Positions 34,301 through 42,531 are shown, numbered from the stretch's first letter. The stretch: DNA of 64,000 bases from Dyadobacter pollutisoli (GCF_026625565.1 NZ_CP112998.1:4528501-4592500), one strand, 5' to 3'. Notes: generated by a model from the letters alone, not told the origin. Made by a program: numbers and translations.

Positions 34301-34648
34301 GCCTTCAATTTCCTTTCCGGCTGAGCTGGTAATGTCTTTGAATTTCATCTCCTTTCCTTTTTCCGCCCCAAGGTTCAGGTACAGCTTATTGGAACCCATA
34401 TTCGAGGTCAGGAAAATATCATCGAAACCATCATTGTTGAGATCGCCTATCGCAACACCTCCGCCATTGTAAAAATATTCGTAGGACATCACATTCTGCT
34501 TTTCGTCCTCATTGATGACATTACTGAAATCAATGCCGGTTTGTTTGGCAGGAAGCAACTTAAAAAGCTGCTGGCTTCTGACAACGGACAGCTGAAATGT
34601 CAGAAAAAGGAGCAATAGTAAAGAAAGGCGGCGGTTCCGGATAGTCAT
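31331..34648 (-). CDS. VCBS/FG-GAP repeat protein with ASPIC/UnbV domain (CRTAC1-like)
   Basis: 1105 residues with a signal peptide (to about residue 25, VVRSQQ). It contains many calcium-binding-type beta-propeller repeats of the form D-x-N-x-D-G-x-x-D, e.g. GDLNNDGFDDIFLTSNMG, DVNGDGLLDIHI, DYDNDGDLDMMLLN in the first half and QWADLNGDGSVELVICG in the second. Around residues 525-600 is an ASPIC/UnbV domain (NRNSVGAKISV, then LHFGLGKETVADSVQVVWPDG). It is probably a cell-surface or periplasmic propeller protein. In Bacteroidota such genes recur beside SusCD and haloperoxidase-type genes, as here; the function is not established. Stop overlaps the next start by 1 nt. Confidence 0.9.
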   Translation of the reverse strand: MTIRNRRLSLLLLLFLTFQLSVVRSQQLFKLLPAKQTGIDFSNVINEDEKQNVMSYEYFYNGGGVAIGDLNNDGFDDIFLTSNMGSNKLYLNLGAEKGKEMKFKDITSSAGKEIEGRKGGWKTGVTMADVNGDGLLDIHICYSGKVEDAKRKNQLFINQGNLKFIDQAKEYGLDNISYSTQAAFFDYDNDGDLDMMLLNHSVKKIDNMELAKFRQETDALAGNKLFENQKNHFVEVTQKSGIHQYPLTFGLGMAIADVNLDGWQDIYVTNDYNEPDYLYINNKNGTFTDVTKQYFRHLAQFSMGIDIADFNNDGLPDVMSLDMLPEDNQRQKLLQLQENYESFELMTSQDLHKQYMRNMLQLNNGDGTFSEIAQFAGVSNTDWSWSPLFADFDNDGYKDLFVSNGYLRDYTNKDFLKYWGDYKVRRAVDKEPVQLMDLIKAMPSTKLASYIFRNNQDLTFTKMQDVWGMQEPSISSGAVYADLDNDGDLDLVVSNINDPAFVYQNMGREQNGGSWLQLKLKEKSVNRNSVGAKISVFNKGKLQYQELNPNRGYLSCMPLRLHFGLGKETVADSVQVVWPDGTEETLRQVKANQLLTIEKKDKKQAEKNTMSFEMNPVFKKQQSVIAYRHEGFNENDFKRQPLMLSMYSQTGPIVAKGDVNKDGLDDIFVSGDQNKKAEIWLQKNNGTFAEMPDFAVGDESISAATAAVFFDANGDGFDDLYIGKGGYSMFEPNTVSLQDEIYLNDGKGKLNLSVLSTPNLKASSKSCVRPFDFDKDGDADLFVGGRIIPGRYPEAPVSYLLINDGKGIFSVKESPFFKVGMVTDAQWADLNGDGSVELVICGEMMPIKVFSYNGKDFEDQTAKYFKNEESGMWASLKIEDLDGDGKPDLLAGNLGLNSQIKASKEQPAELYFADFDKNGSIDPFFCFYVQGKSYPFVSRDELNDQIYPMRKKFPYYKDYANASIKEMFSPEDLSKAAKLEMNETRTVCFLNKGGQFERNVLPVQAQFAPVTNILVQDFNHDGKKDLLLLGNKADNRLKLGSMDANYGCLLTGDGKGGFKYMDQPISGLSVSGDVKSAVDVTINKERVIVIGAFNESLQFYENKEN

Positions 34649-34700
34649 TAATGTACTGATGCCGAGTTAAGAAAAGGAAGATTTACTTATAAATTAAAAA

Positions 34701-34723
34701 AACTTCAACCGAAAGTTGAAGTT
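34701..34723 (-). terminator. Third hairpin after susD, terminator-like
   Basis: 9-bp stem aacttcaac/gttgaagtt with a 5-nt loop, followed on the minus strand by tttttaattt. It lies just upstream of the VCBS gene. Confidence 0.7.
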
Positions 34724-34747
34724 AAAACTTAGTCCACTCATTTTGTT

Positions 34748-34784
34748 GAAAGCAGTAAGAAAATTTACGTTTCTTACTGCTTTC
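34748..34784. repeat. Second hairpin after susD, 15-bp perfect stem
   Basis: 34748-34762 pairs perfectly with 34770-34784 around a 7-nt loop. There is no T-run on the minus side, so it may be an RNA-stabilising or processing hairpin rather than a terminator. Confidence 0.75.
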
Positions 34785-34816
34785 GTTTATGCTATTTTAT
34801 TTGTCCCAGCAAAAAA

Positions 34817-34845
34817 AATTGGGATGGCTCAGCACCATCCCAATT
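34817..34845 (-). terminator. Intrinsic terminator directly after susD
   Basis: 11-bp stem aattgggatgg/ccatcccaatt (7-nt loop) followed on the minus strand by eight T, 25 nt past the susD stop. The gap 34649-34869 holds this and two further hairpins and no gene. Confidence 0.88.
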
Positions 34846-34869
34846 CAAAGACATCCGCACTTTTAATAT

Positions 34870-36447
34870 TTAAAAGTTTGCAACTTTACCCGTATCCCAC
34901 CATAGGCGGGTAGCGATATCGTCTTTCGCGCCAGCACCCATTTTTGTCACAGCATCTGCAACGGCGGCAGTGTTACCGGTTCTCTCGGCATTTACAAATG
35001 GCATCCTTTTGATCCACTCTGTTGCCGGAATAGCGCCCCAGTCGCCATTACTGTCATTTTTGGCCACATGTGGTATTTTAGGATAGCCAGTGCGCCTGAA
35101 ATCGACCCATGCCTCCTGCGTATTGGTGAAGGTGTTCAGGTATTTCTGAGTAATGATCTTTTCCAGCTTCAGCTCGTCAGAATCTGCGTTGTTCCATGCC
35201 ACTGTAATGGTGGAGGCAGTAGTGAAATTGTTACGGGCGTCGATCGGGTCTACATAACTGATTGGCTTGCTCGTAGCGTCGGCAAGATAGGCATCTACGC
35301 CACCCGCACCCCAATCGGCGAAGGAGAGTTTGATACCTTCTTCGTAGTTGGTTTTGGGGTCGCCCGCACCAGCCCAGCCTCTAAGTCCGGCCTCTGCTTT
35401 AAGGAAGGCCACTTCCGCTGCCGTGAAGTTTCTTCTGGTCTGCACTGTCTGGAAATCTTCGCTCACTTTTGAGAAAGGCACATGATCCGCTTTTGCTTTA
35501 ATGTAAGCACCATTCCGAACGCCTTTGTATGGCATCGTCGGGTGATCAGCGTACAATGCAGCATTAGTCATTGGAGCAAAATATTTGGATATGCGGCCAT
35601 CTTTTAAGCCGACCAAAAACGATTCCATTACAGCTCCCATACGGGTATCATCCCATTCGTAACAGATCTGAGCAACTGGTATCTTGTTACCATTCAATGA
35701 GTTGACAAAATTATCAGCATTGGTGGTTATTAGGCCGGCAGGATCGGCCAGGGCTTTTTCCCCCTCGGCCTTAGCCATTGCCGGATCCACCTTTGAAAGG
35801 CGCATAGCCAATCTCAGGCGTAGCGAGTTTACTACTTTCTGCCACCGAGGAATGCTGCCTCCATAAAGAGATGGGTCGAATTTTTTGTACCCCGAATACT
35901 CTTTGTTGGCGTTAAAGTCAGTCTGGATAGAATCCAGCTGCTTAAAGAAAAGCGGATACAGATCCGACTCCTTGTCGTACGGAATTGAATTAGCGGAAGA
36001 ACCGTATTGGGAATAAATTACCGGCCCGTGTACACCCGTCAATTTGGACACAGCGAAAACACGGATCAATTTAGCCCAGGTCGCAAACATTGGCAAATTG
36101 TTGTCTTTTGCCAGCTGAATTACCTGCTTCGAAGGCGACATCACGCTGCCATATACCCGGTTCCAGTAGGTATTCCATCGGATATAGTAAGTCGTATTGT
36201 TCACATTCCCCACGAAGTCCGTCGGCGTGCCCATATAGCCCATCCAGTTGTCGGAACATAGATCCTCTTCGATCTGGTGACCGTTCAAGTTGAAGATCAT
36301 GTTGGAAAATGGAGAGCCTACAAGATTAAAATCTTGTTTAAGTACTTCATCCGAAATTTGATTCGGGTTCTGGTTTGTCTCTATAAAATTATCGGTACAC
36401 GCCGCGAACGCAATCACGGATACCAGTGCTATAATTATTTTTTTCAT
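34870..36447 (-). CDS. SusD/RagB family nutrient-binding lipoprotein
   Basis: 525 residues. The N-terminus MKKIIIALVSVIAFAAC puts the lipidated cysteine at C17 (FAAC lipobox), so it is an outer-membrane, surface-exposed lipoprotein. The TPR-containing SusD fold (SusD-like_2 branch) is indicated by FIETNQNPNQI near the N-terminus, RWQKVVNSLRLRLAMRLSKVD near the middle and the C-terminal AWVDFRRTGYPKIP. SusD proteins cap the SusC transporter and bind oligosaccharide or other ligands. It follows susC by 19 nt and ends before a strong terminator. The ligand cannot be predicted; no glycoside hydrolase is adjacent. Confidence 0.93.
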   Translation of the reverse strand: MKKIIIALVSVIAFAACTDNFIETNQNPNQISDEVLKQDFNLVGSPFSNMIFNLNGHQIEEDLCSDNWMGYMGTPTDFVGNVNNTTYYIRWNTYWNRVYGSVMSPSKQVIQLAKDNNLPMFATWAKLIRVFAVSKLTGVHGPVIYSQYGSSANSIPYDKESDLYPLFFKQLDSIQTDFNANKEYSGYKKFDPSLYGGSIPRWQKVVNSLRLRLAMRLSKVDPAMAKAEGEKALADPAGLITTNADNFVNSLNGNKIPVAQICYEWDDTRMGAVMESFLVGLKDGRISKYFAPMTNAALYADHPTMPYKGVRNGAYIKAKADHVPFSKVSEDFQTVQTRRNFTAAEVAFLKAEAGLRGWAGAGDPKTNYEEGIKLSFADWGAGGVDAYLADATSKPISYVDPIDARNNFTTASTITVAWNNADSDELKLEKIITQKYLNTFTNTQEAWVDFRRTGYPKIPHVAKNDSNGDWGAIPATEWIKRMPFVNAERTGNTAAVADAVTKMGAGAKDDIATRLWWDTGKVANF

Positions 36448-36466
36448 GTCAATGATTTTAAAGCTT

Positions 36467-39400
36467 TTAGAATGAAAACTTCAGGTTCAGCCCATAAGAT
36501 CTTGTAGATGGCAAACCAAACACGTCAGTGGACGTCATAGAGTTGTTGGTGCTCATAGCTTGCTCAGGATCGAAAGGTGCTTTTTTATAGAAGAAGAATA
36601 AGTTCCTTCCTACGAAAGAGATTGAGGCGTCCTTAAATACCGGGTTTGTGCCTTTGCTCTTGAAATTGTAGCCTATCACAAACTGTCCTAACCTGACGTT
36701 TGTTCTTGAGTACACATAAGGTTCCATGATCTTATTTCTGTCGCCGATGGCAGAATAATAGGTATACGGAGCAATGGAAGTAACCGCTGCGCCTTCGGGC
36801 GTAACCGCGTTTATGGGAACTGATCCTGCATCTCTTGCCTCCGCAGACCTTTCACTCACACCATAAGAATCTAGGAATGCCTCTGTCTTTGAAAACGCAA
36901 CGCCACCGAATTTACCATTAACCAGGACGCTGGCGAAGAAGTTACGGTAAGTCAGATTGTTGGTCCATCCCAGCAAAAGCTTAGGATTTACGTTACCTAC
37001 AATTGTTTGTGTCGCCGCCTTGGTTGGGACACCATTTTTATCCAAAATAATTTGTCCAGCGTCATTGCGGGCGAATTTGTAAATGTAGACATCATTGAAA
37101 GACCCGCCTGCTTTGATGATCGACGCAAAACCCTCATTGTCGCCACCTACCTGATAGTTAGGATTTGACGCGATCAATTCTACTATCTTGTTTTTGTTCT
37201 GTGAGGCATTGATCGCAGTAGTCCAGCTGAAATGATCTGTACGGAATGGTTCTGCAGTAAGAGTTAGCTCAAACCCACTGTTTTCGATCCTTCCCGCATT
37301 GACATAGTAAGTTGTATATCCCGAACCCGAAGGTGCTGCCAGTGAAAGGAACTGATTGGTGCTGGCGCCGCTGTAATAGGTAAAGTCAAGCCCTAACTTG
37401 TTGTGAAAGAACTTGGATTCCAGACCGTACTCGTTGGCTACAATTTTTTCAGGTTTCAAGTTTGTAAAGGGCACCTGCGTGGGTCTGTTGATACCACCTA
37501 TACCGGATGGACCACCAGCACCGCCGATAGTACTCAAGGGAAGCACCCGGTTATAAGGTACTTCGTTTGCTGTTTGCGAAAACGAAGCCCTCACTTTCAA
37601 TAACGATATGGCCTTGGGCAAATCAAGCATCTGGCTAATCACGGCAGACCCTCCAATAGATGGGTAAAAGTAGGACTGATTACCGGTAAGAGCCAAGGTG
37701 GACGCCCAGTCATTACGTCCTGCGAGATCCAGAAACAGGAAGTCCTTATAACCAAGAGATAAGTTGGCAAAAGCACCTTGCTTTATGGTATTGCTATAAT
37801 CCGGATGATTATTGAAAATTACGTTGTAAGGCATATTCGCAAACGTAAATACGTTGGGATACTGCAACGATACCGTACCATTGTTCACGGTCATTCCATC
37901 GAAGTATTTGTTTTTCTGATAACTAAGACCAGCCAGCGCAGTTAAACTGAAATCGCCCAGGCTCTTGTTATAGGTAAGGATACCATCCGTGTATATGGAC
38001 TGATCTGTGTATTTTGCGTAGGCCCATGTACCGTTCGGGCTGACACTTACAGAGTTACCACCCGCTGCGTAGCGCTTATCATCCAAAACATTATTGTAAT
38101 CGATGTTGGCTCTTACGTCAAATCTGAGATTCTCAACGATATCATACGAAAGTTTCACATTGGCAATAAGCCTTTTGTAAGACTGCAATTTTGGATCCTT
38201 GTTAAGTTCCCAGTAAGGATTGTTCTGCTTTTCTTCTGTCGAATACCAGTTCATCTTATCCATATTCCTGGCCTCGTTGAATACCGCGTAGTTATCTTTA
38301 TAGTTGTTGAAGTCGCGGTCTCTGGCGAATAAATACAGACCCGTCAGCGGGTTGTTATAATAACCTGCACCCGGGCGGTTTTTGGATACTTCAGAAGATA
38401 GGATCACACCAGAGCTGATCGTCATCTTGTCATTCAGCATTTTGGTGCTTTGTCTGAACGAAAAGTTATTTTTCCGGTAGGTATTAGTTGGCATGACACC
38501 GTTGGAAGAAATATTCGCGTAAGAGAAATATACGCTCGTCTTAGCATTCCCGCCAGTGATTCCCACCGAGTTGGTAAAGGTGGTACCAGTCCGAAAGAAG
38601 TCCTCGATATAATCCTTCTGATAATTGTCCGATTTAACCTCTGGAGTTCCTACTGGCGTCCAGCTATAATCACCACCCACAGTTCCATAACGATACTGAA
38701 ATTTAGGAAGACCGGATACTTTTTCCAGGACTGCACTGGAATTGAAATCAACAGACAATTTGCCTTCCTTGCCTTTTTTAGTTGTGATTAAGATGACACC
38801 ATTGGCACCTTGGCTACCATAAAGTATAGAAGCATTTGCCCCCCTCAATATGCTGATACTTTCGATATCAGCAGGGTTAATAGCAGAAAGACCGTCACCA
38901 CCATCTGTTCCACCATAAGAACCTGGTTGCGCACCTTTGTTATTGACCATGGGAATACCGTCGATTACGTAAAGAGCCTCACTTGATCCCTGCAACGATT
39001 TATTACCCCTAAGGACTGCCCTGGTGGAACCGCCTGCACCTGAGCTACTCACTTTTATATCAATACCAGCGGCCTTACCATTTAAGGCATCAACAAAGTT
39101 GGTATTGGCAGCTTGCCGCAATTCCTTCCCTCCGATTTGCTGCGTTGCATAAGTTAGGGCTTTCTTGTCTCTCTGGATACCCAAAGCTGTTACGACAACT
39201 TCTTCAAGATTGGCCGCATCCGGCACCATTTTCACATCCAACGAGCTGCGACTACCCACACTTAGCTCTTGCTTTAGATAACCAATAGAACTAAACACAA
39301 GGACATCCCCGTCCTTTACAGCAGTTAGTGAGTAATTACCTTCTGCATCCGCATTGGTTCCTCTTGTGGAACCTTTCACCGTCACTGAAACACCAGGCAG

Positions 39401-39535
39401 ACCCTGGTCTTTTTCGTCCGTCACTTTACCGGTCACTGTTCTGTCCTGGGCGAAGACTGATAAGGAGGTTAAAAGCAAAACAAGCACGAGCGGGATCATT
39501 CCCTTCCCTAAGGCTCTAAGTAGCTTTTCTTTCAT
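36467..39535 (-). CDS. SusC/RagA family TonB-linked outer-membrane transporter
   Basis: 1022 residues. Signal peptide to about residue 29, carboxypeptidase-like regulatory domain 33-105 (TGKVTDEKDQGLPGVSVTVK), a TonB-box-like EEVVVTALG at 111-119, plug domain about 120-240 (ALNGKAAGIDIKVSSSGAGG, then EALYVIDGIPM, then ANASILYGSQGANGVILITT), and a beta-barrel ending STRSYGLNLKFSF with terminal Phe. It imports a ligand, probably oligosaccharide, across the outer membrane with SusD. It is at the low end of the SusC size range. No anti-sigma/sigma pair or hybrid two-component regulator lies beside it. Confidence 0.95.
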   Translation of the reverse strand: MKEKLLRALGKGMIPLVLVLLLTSLSVFAQDRTVTGKVTDEKDQGLPGVSVTVKGSTRGTNADAEGNYSLTAVKDGDVLVFSSIGYLKQELSVGSRSSLDVKMVPDAANLEEVVVTALGIQRDKKALTYATQQIGGKELRQAANTNFVDALNGKAAGIDIKVSSSGAGGSTRAVLRGNKSLQGSSEALYVIDGIPMVNNKGAQPGSYGGTDGGDGLSAINPADIESISILRGANASILYGSQGANGVILITTKKGKEGKLSVDFNSSAVLEKVSGLPKFQYRYGTVGGDYSWTPVGTPEVKSDNYQKDYIEDFFRTGTTFTNSVGITGGNAKTSVYFSYANISSNGVMPTNTYRKNNFSFRQSTKMLNDKMTISSGVILSSEVSKNRPGAGYYNNPLTGLYLFARDRDFNNYKDNYAVFNEARNMDKMNWYSTEEKQNNPYWELNKDPKLQSYKRLIANVKLSYDIVENLRFDVRANIDYNNVLDDKRYAAGGNSVSVSPNGTWAYAKYTDQSIYTDGILTYNKSLGDFSLTALAGLSYQKNKYFDGMTVNNGTVSLQYPNVFTFANMPYNVIFNNHPDYSNTIKQGAFANLSLGYKDFLFLDLAGRNDWASTLALTGNQSYFYPSIGGSAVISQMLDLPKAISLLKVRASFSQTANEVPYNRVLPLSTIGGAGGPSGIGGINRPTQVPFTNLKPEKIVANEYGLESKFFHNKLGLDFTYYSGASTNQFLSLAAPSGSGYTTYYVNAGRIENSGFELTLTAEPFRTDHFSWTTAINASQNKNKIVELIASNPNYQVGGDNEGFASIIKAGGSFNDVYIYKFARNDAGQIILDKNGVPTKAATQTIVGNVNPKLLLGWTNNLTYRNFFASVLVNGKFGGVAFSKTEAFLDSYGVSERSAEARDAGSVPINAVTPEGAAVTSIAPYTYYSAIGDRNKIMEPYVYSRTNVRLGQFVIGYNFKSKGTNPVFKDASISFVGRNLFFFYKKAPFDPEQAMSTNNSMTSTDVFGLPSTRSYGLNLKFSF

Positions 39536-39688
39536 AACTTAATAAATTAGTAAATTAATAATTGGTTAAATTTGGTATAGGCCGAATAATTGCCACGCAA
39601 CGGTCCAGATAGAACAAATATCTTAAAATATTTGATAATTAAATAATTTTAAGAACAACTGGGTTTATTTATAACTTTTTAATATACG

Positions 39689-39904
39689 TCAGTGATTAAA
39701 CGTCTTATATAAACTGAAAGCACCTTCAGCATCTGTGTTTGTTCCGCGCGTCGTACCTTTAATCAGGATGTTGGCACCTGGCAATCCCGAGCCATTTTCA
39801 TCAGTGACCTTACCGGTAATCTGCCGGTCCTGGGCCTCTGCTGTGCAAATGAAAAATGCTACTTGCACCAGTGTAAGTAGCATTAACCGTAAAGTTTTTC
39901 TCAT
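39689..39904 (-). pseudogene. Orphan SusC/RagA N-terminal fragment
   Basis: 71 residues: a signal peptide (MRKTLRLMLLTLVQVAFFIC, then TAEAQ) and the first part of a carboxypeptidase-like regulatory domain (RQITGKVTDENGSGLPGANI, then GTTRGTNTDAEGAFSL), after which the frame ends in YKTFNH and a stop. It aligns by eye with residues 28-70 of the intact SusC at 36467-39535, but the two diverge at many bases, so this is not a recent tandem copy. It looks like the 5' stub of an older SusC gene left by deletion. It could still make a small exported domain. No plug or barrel sequence follows in the 150 bp before the intact susC. Confidence 0.8.
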
Positions 39905-40283
39905 AGGTAAAAGATGGGTTTATTGAATATTCATGAAATTTAAATCTAATTCGGAAACATTGCAATTTATTTTGAGAATTTTAATTGTACTAAACTAATA
40001 TTCTGAATTTATAAGCCATCAAAGCACTAAAAGTCCGATACAAGACCGTATAAGAAATTTTATTTGTCTAAATTACATTTAAAGAAATCAATAATATTTC
40101 GCTGCGTGCTCGAAACACCAATTAACATTTGGCCTTCTTCAAATTGTTTTGCTTGGCAGCACAGGGATTGAACATATTTTGTGTAACCGCAATGAAAGAG
40201 GTGCGAAACTGCTCCAAACCCGCGGGTCCCGCAGATGAGAACTAGTATTATTGTAAGATAGAGGTTCGAAGGGTATGCAGTCG
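39905..40283. other. 379-bp gap without a convincing gene
   Basis: AT-rich at the left, more mixed at the right. It contains stretches that recall an antisense tRNA 3' half (cagggattgaac near 40160 and ggttcgaag near 40262), but no consistent acceptor or T-stem pairing could be drawn, so no tRNA is called. The short open frame there is not supported. Confidence 0.6.
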
Positions 40284-40697
40284 TTATTCGTATTTACGCC
40301 ATATTCCGAGGATCGCGCCGGTAATTGCGTACACGAGCACACTCACACCTCCGTCGATCAGCGAGAGCAGTAGCGGCCGCATGGAGAACATATCTTTGAC
40401 GATGGTTTCAAACAAAACGAACACCACACCAAAGAGCAGGCCGGTTAGAAAACCGACGAGTAAAGATTTAACAGGGATTTTGGTAAAGACCCACGCCATC
40501 GTGTAGGCCATGAAGGAAGCGGAAACAATGCTGGCCAGGTAGGGTACCGGACTGGTAGCGGCTTTGATCTGCTCCATTGTGAAGCCATTTAAAGCCATCC
40601 ATTTTTCTGAAAAAGCACTATACCACAAGGCTGGTATTACTTGCCCAATCACCACACATACAAGCACGGCCCAAAGATTGACAGATTGTTTTCTCAT
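40284..40697 (-). CDS. DUF1761-like small membrane protein
   Basis: 137 residues with four hydrophobic segments (about 8-27, 50-70, 78-98, 110-130). The N-terminal pattern VIPALWYSAFSEKWMALNGF resembles the DUF1761 family, in which a G-x-x-W-Y-S-p segment follows the first helix. Function of that family is unknown. The gene is monocistronic, with a -7 box matching the consensus exactly (TATATTTG) about 45 nt upstream. Confidence 0.7.
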   Translation of the reverse strand: MRKQSVNLWAVLVCVVIGQVIPALWYSAFSEKWMALNGFTMEQIKAATSPVPYLASIVSASFMAYTMAWVFTKIPVKSLLVGFLTGLLFGVVFVLFETIVKDMFSMRPLLLSLIDGGVSVLVYAITGAILGIWRKYE

Positions 40698-40741
40698 GTT
40701 TTGAGTGTTTTATTCAGTCATCGAAAGGAACTCCCTAGATT

Positions 40742-40749
40742 CAAATATA
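40742..40749 (-). promoter_or_regulatory. -7 box (TATATTTG) for the DUF1761-like gene
   Basis: Perfect TAnnTTTG on the minus strand, 44 nt upstream of the ATG at 40697. No clear TTTG at -33. Confidence 0.45.
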
Positions 40750-40773
40750 AGGTTTAAAAATTAATTGTGCTTT

Positions 40774-41721
40774 TTATTTAGACGATATAACAAAATCTAT
40801 ATTGCGCTTCAAACCTTCATATTTAGTACGTTTTACAGGGGAACGTCTGAAAATTTCACGAAAAATTTCTTCCGTAATTTCCTGCCAGTCATTGTTGGTA
40901 AAGCCTGCCAAACTTTCCGGCAATGCAAACTCACTGGTTGTGTGTGGTTTGGAAAAGCGGTTCCAGGGACACACGTCCTGACAGATGTCACAGCCGAATA
41001 TCCAGTTGCCAAACTTGCCCTGAACCTCCTGCGGGATCGAATCCTTTAATTCAATGGTATAGTAACTGATGCATTTACTGCCGTCCACGACAAAGGGCTC
41101 CGTAATGGCATCGGTCGGGCAGGCGTCGATACAGCGCGTACAGGTTCCGCAGTAATCCTGCACCGCGCCATCATAGGCAAGATCGAGATCGCAGATGATT
41201 TCTCCTATAAAAAAGAAGCTGCCCATGTCGCGGTTCAGGAGGTTGGAATGTTTCCCGATCCAGCCCAATCCGCTTTTTGCGGCCCACACTTTGTCCATGA
41301 CCGGTGCAGAGTCGACGAAAATCCGGCCGCTCACCTCCCCAATCTCTCCCTGAACGGCTAGCAATAAAGAGGCCAGCTTTTCCTTTAGTATATAATGGTA
41401 GTCTGTTCCGTAAGCGTACTTGGAAAGTTTGAGGTCGTCTTCTCCCTCGGGAAGTCTTTTTTCGGGATAATAATTGAGTAAAACAGAGATCACGCTTTTC
41501 GCACCATCGACGAGCTTCCGGGGATCGAGCCGCTTTTCGAAATGGTTGGCCATATAGCCCATAGCCCCGTGTTGGTTACGGTTCAGCCAGTTTTCAAGCC
41601 TCGGCGCCTCGTTTTCGAGGAATTCCGCCTTTGAAATACCGCAAAAATCAAAACCATTTTCAATGGCCTTCGCCTTGATAAACTGACTCCTTTCCTGCCT
41701 TACGATATCATCTGTAGTCAT
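40774..41721 (-). CDS. queG: Epoxyqueuosine reductase
   Basis: 315 residues. QueG reduces epoxyqueuosine to queuosine in tRNA using cobalamin and two [4Fe-4S] clusters. Both cluster motifs are present: YCGTCTRCIDACPTDAI and GCDICQDVCPWNRF. The N-terminal region has FDFCGISKAEF and the conserved DPRKLVDGAKSVISVLLNYYP. It is shorter than the E. coli enzyme (379) because it lacks the C-terminal HEAT-like domain, as usual in Bacteroidota. The ATG at 41721 is only 4 nt downstream of a consensus -7 box, so the mRNA may be leaderless. It is divergent from grpE. Confidence 0.94.
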   Translation of the reverse strand: MTTDDIVRQERSQFIKAKAIENGFDFCGISKAEFLENEAPRLENWLNRNQHGAMGYMANHFEKRLDPRKLVDGAKSVISVLLNYYPEKRLPEGEDDLKLSKYAYGTDYHYILKEKLASLLLAVQGEIGEVSGRIFVDSAPVMDKVWAAKSGLGWIGKHSNLLNRDMGSFFFIGEIICDLDLAYDGAVQDYCGTCTRCIDACPTDAITEPFVVDGSKCISYYTIELKDSIPQEVQGKFGNWIFGCDICQDVCPWNRFSKPHTTSEFALPESLAGFTNNDWQEITEEIFREIFRRSPVKRTKYEGLKRNIDFVISSK

Positions 41722-41725
41722 ATTG

Positions 41726-41733
41726 CAAAGTTA
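41726..41733 (-). promoter_or_regulatory. -7 box (TAACTTTG) abutting the queG start codon
   Basis: TAACTTTG on the minus strand (41733 to 41726) matches TAnnTTTG exactly and leaves only caat before the ATG. In this promoter class transcription starts a few nt after the final G, so it should start at or next to the A of ATG. Confidence 0.5.
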
Positions 41734-41756
41734 CGAAATGCTTGTAAAATGCCATC

Positions 41757-41790
41757 TTGTCAGTATTTTAGGCCTGGCAAAATAATTTAG
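41757..41790 (+). promoter_or_regulatory. Possible promoter for grpE-dnaJ
   Basis: TTG (41757-41759), 23 nt, TAATTTAG (41783-41790), 7 nt before the first possible grpE ATG. The spacing is at the long end and the -7 box has one deviation in its TTTG part. Confidence 0.35.
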
Positions 41791-41797
41791 AGGGTAA

Positions 41798-42490
41798 ATG
41801 GCTATTGCAAAAGGTACATTACCAAAGAGAATTATGCCGGAAAATACAGACTTCAACATAGATCAAGACAAAAATTACGAAATGAACGAGGAACAAGCCC
41901 CATTGGAAACTGACAATCTGGTAAATGAAGAGCATACCGAAACTTCCAATTCTGTGCCACTCGACAACGCAGGCCAGGAGATTACTGGTGCGGCACCCGC
42001 CGGTGAGGCGCCCTCGGGTGAGGCGCCCGTAGCCGAAACTAACCCATTAGATGCTGCCAAAATTGAAATTGCTGAACTGAAAGACAAGTATCTGCGCCTA
42101 TATGCCGATTTTGAAAATTTCCGCAGACGCACAGCGAAAGAAAAACTGGAAATGATATCCGGTGCAAGCGCCGACATGGTCAAAGTTATCCTGCCTATCG
42201 TGGACGATTTTGAACGTGCCAAGGTTTCTTTCGACTCATCAACTGAGATTGACGCGCTGAAAGAAGGCGTTGACCTGATTTACACCAAGCTTTTTAAAAC
42301 CCTCGAATCCAAAGGCCTGAAAGCCATGGAGTCAAAAGGAGAAACTTTTGATGCTGAAATTCACGAGTCTATCGCGCAGTTCCCTGCTCCTTCCGAAGAT
42401 CTCAAAGGAAAAGTGATCGATGAGATTGAAAAAGGGTACTACCTGAACGATAAAGTGATTCGCTACGCAAAAGTGATCGTTGGCGCCTAA
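41798..42490 (+). CDS. grpE: Nucleotide exchange factor GrpE
   Basis: 230 residues from ATG 41798; ATG 41834 or 41879 are possible later starts, and the first 12 residues are not conserved-looking. GrpE releases ADP from DnaK. Residues 1-85 are acidic and low-complexity with GEAP-type repeats (GAAPAGEAPSGEAPVAET). A long coiled coil begins at about 85 (LKDKYLRLYADFENFRRRTAKE), and the beta-wing at the C-terminus contains FDAEIHESIAQFPAP and ends GYYLNDKVIRYAKVIVGA. dnaJ follows after 41 nt. dnaK is not in the window. Confidence 0.94.
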   Translation: MAIAKGTLPKRIMPENTDFNIDQDKNYEMNEEQAPLETDNLVNEEHTETSNSVPLDNAGQEITGAAPAGEAPSGEAPVAETNPLDAAKIEIAELKDKYLRLYADFENFRRRTAKEKLEMISGASADMVKVILPIVDDFERAKVSFDSSTEIDALKEGVDLIYTKLFKTLESKGLKAMESKGETFDAEIHESIAQFPAPSEDLKGKVIDEIEKGYYLNDKVIRYAKVIVGA

Positions 42491-42531
42491 CATTACGCTG
42501 GCCGCGGAACAAGATATATTAGCAATTTAAA

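Noticed and set aside
34701..34845. Riboswitch upstream of the VCBS gene
   Set aside because: The hairpins show no match to a known aptamer, and two have minus-strand T-runs fitting termination of susCD.
40139..40342. 67-residue open frame and tRNA-like fragments in the gap before the DUF1761-like gene
   Set aside because: The frame overlaps the 3' end of a real gene and has no domain, signal or promoter. The T-loop-like pieces (gattgaac, ggttcgaag) have no matching T-stem or acceptor stem.
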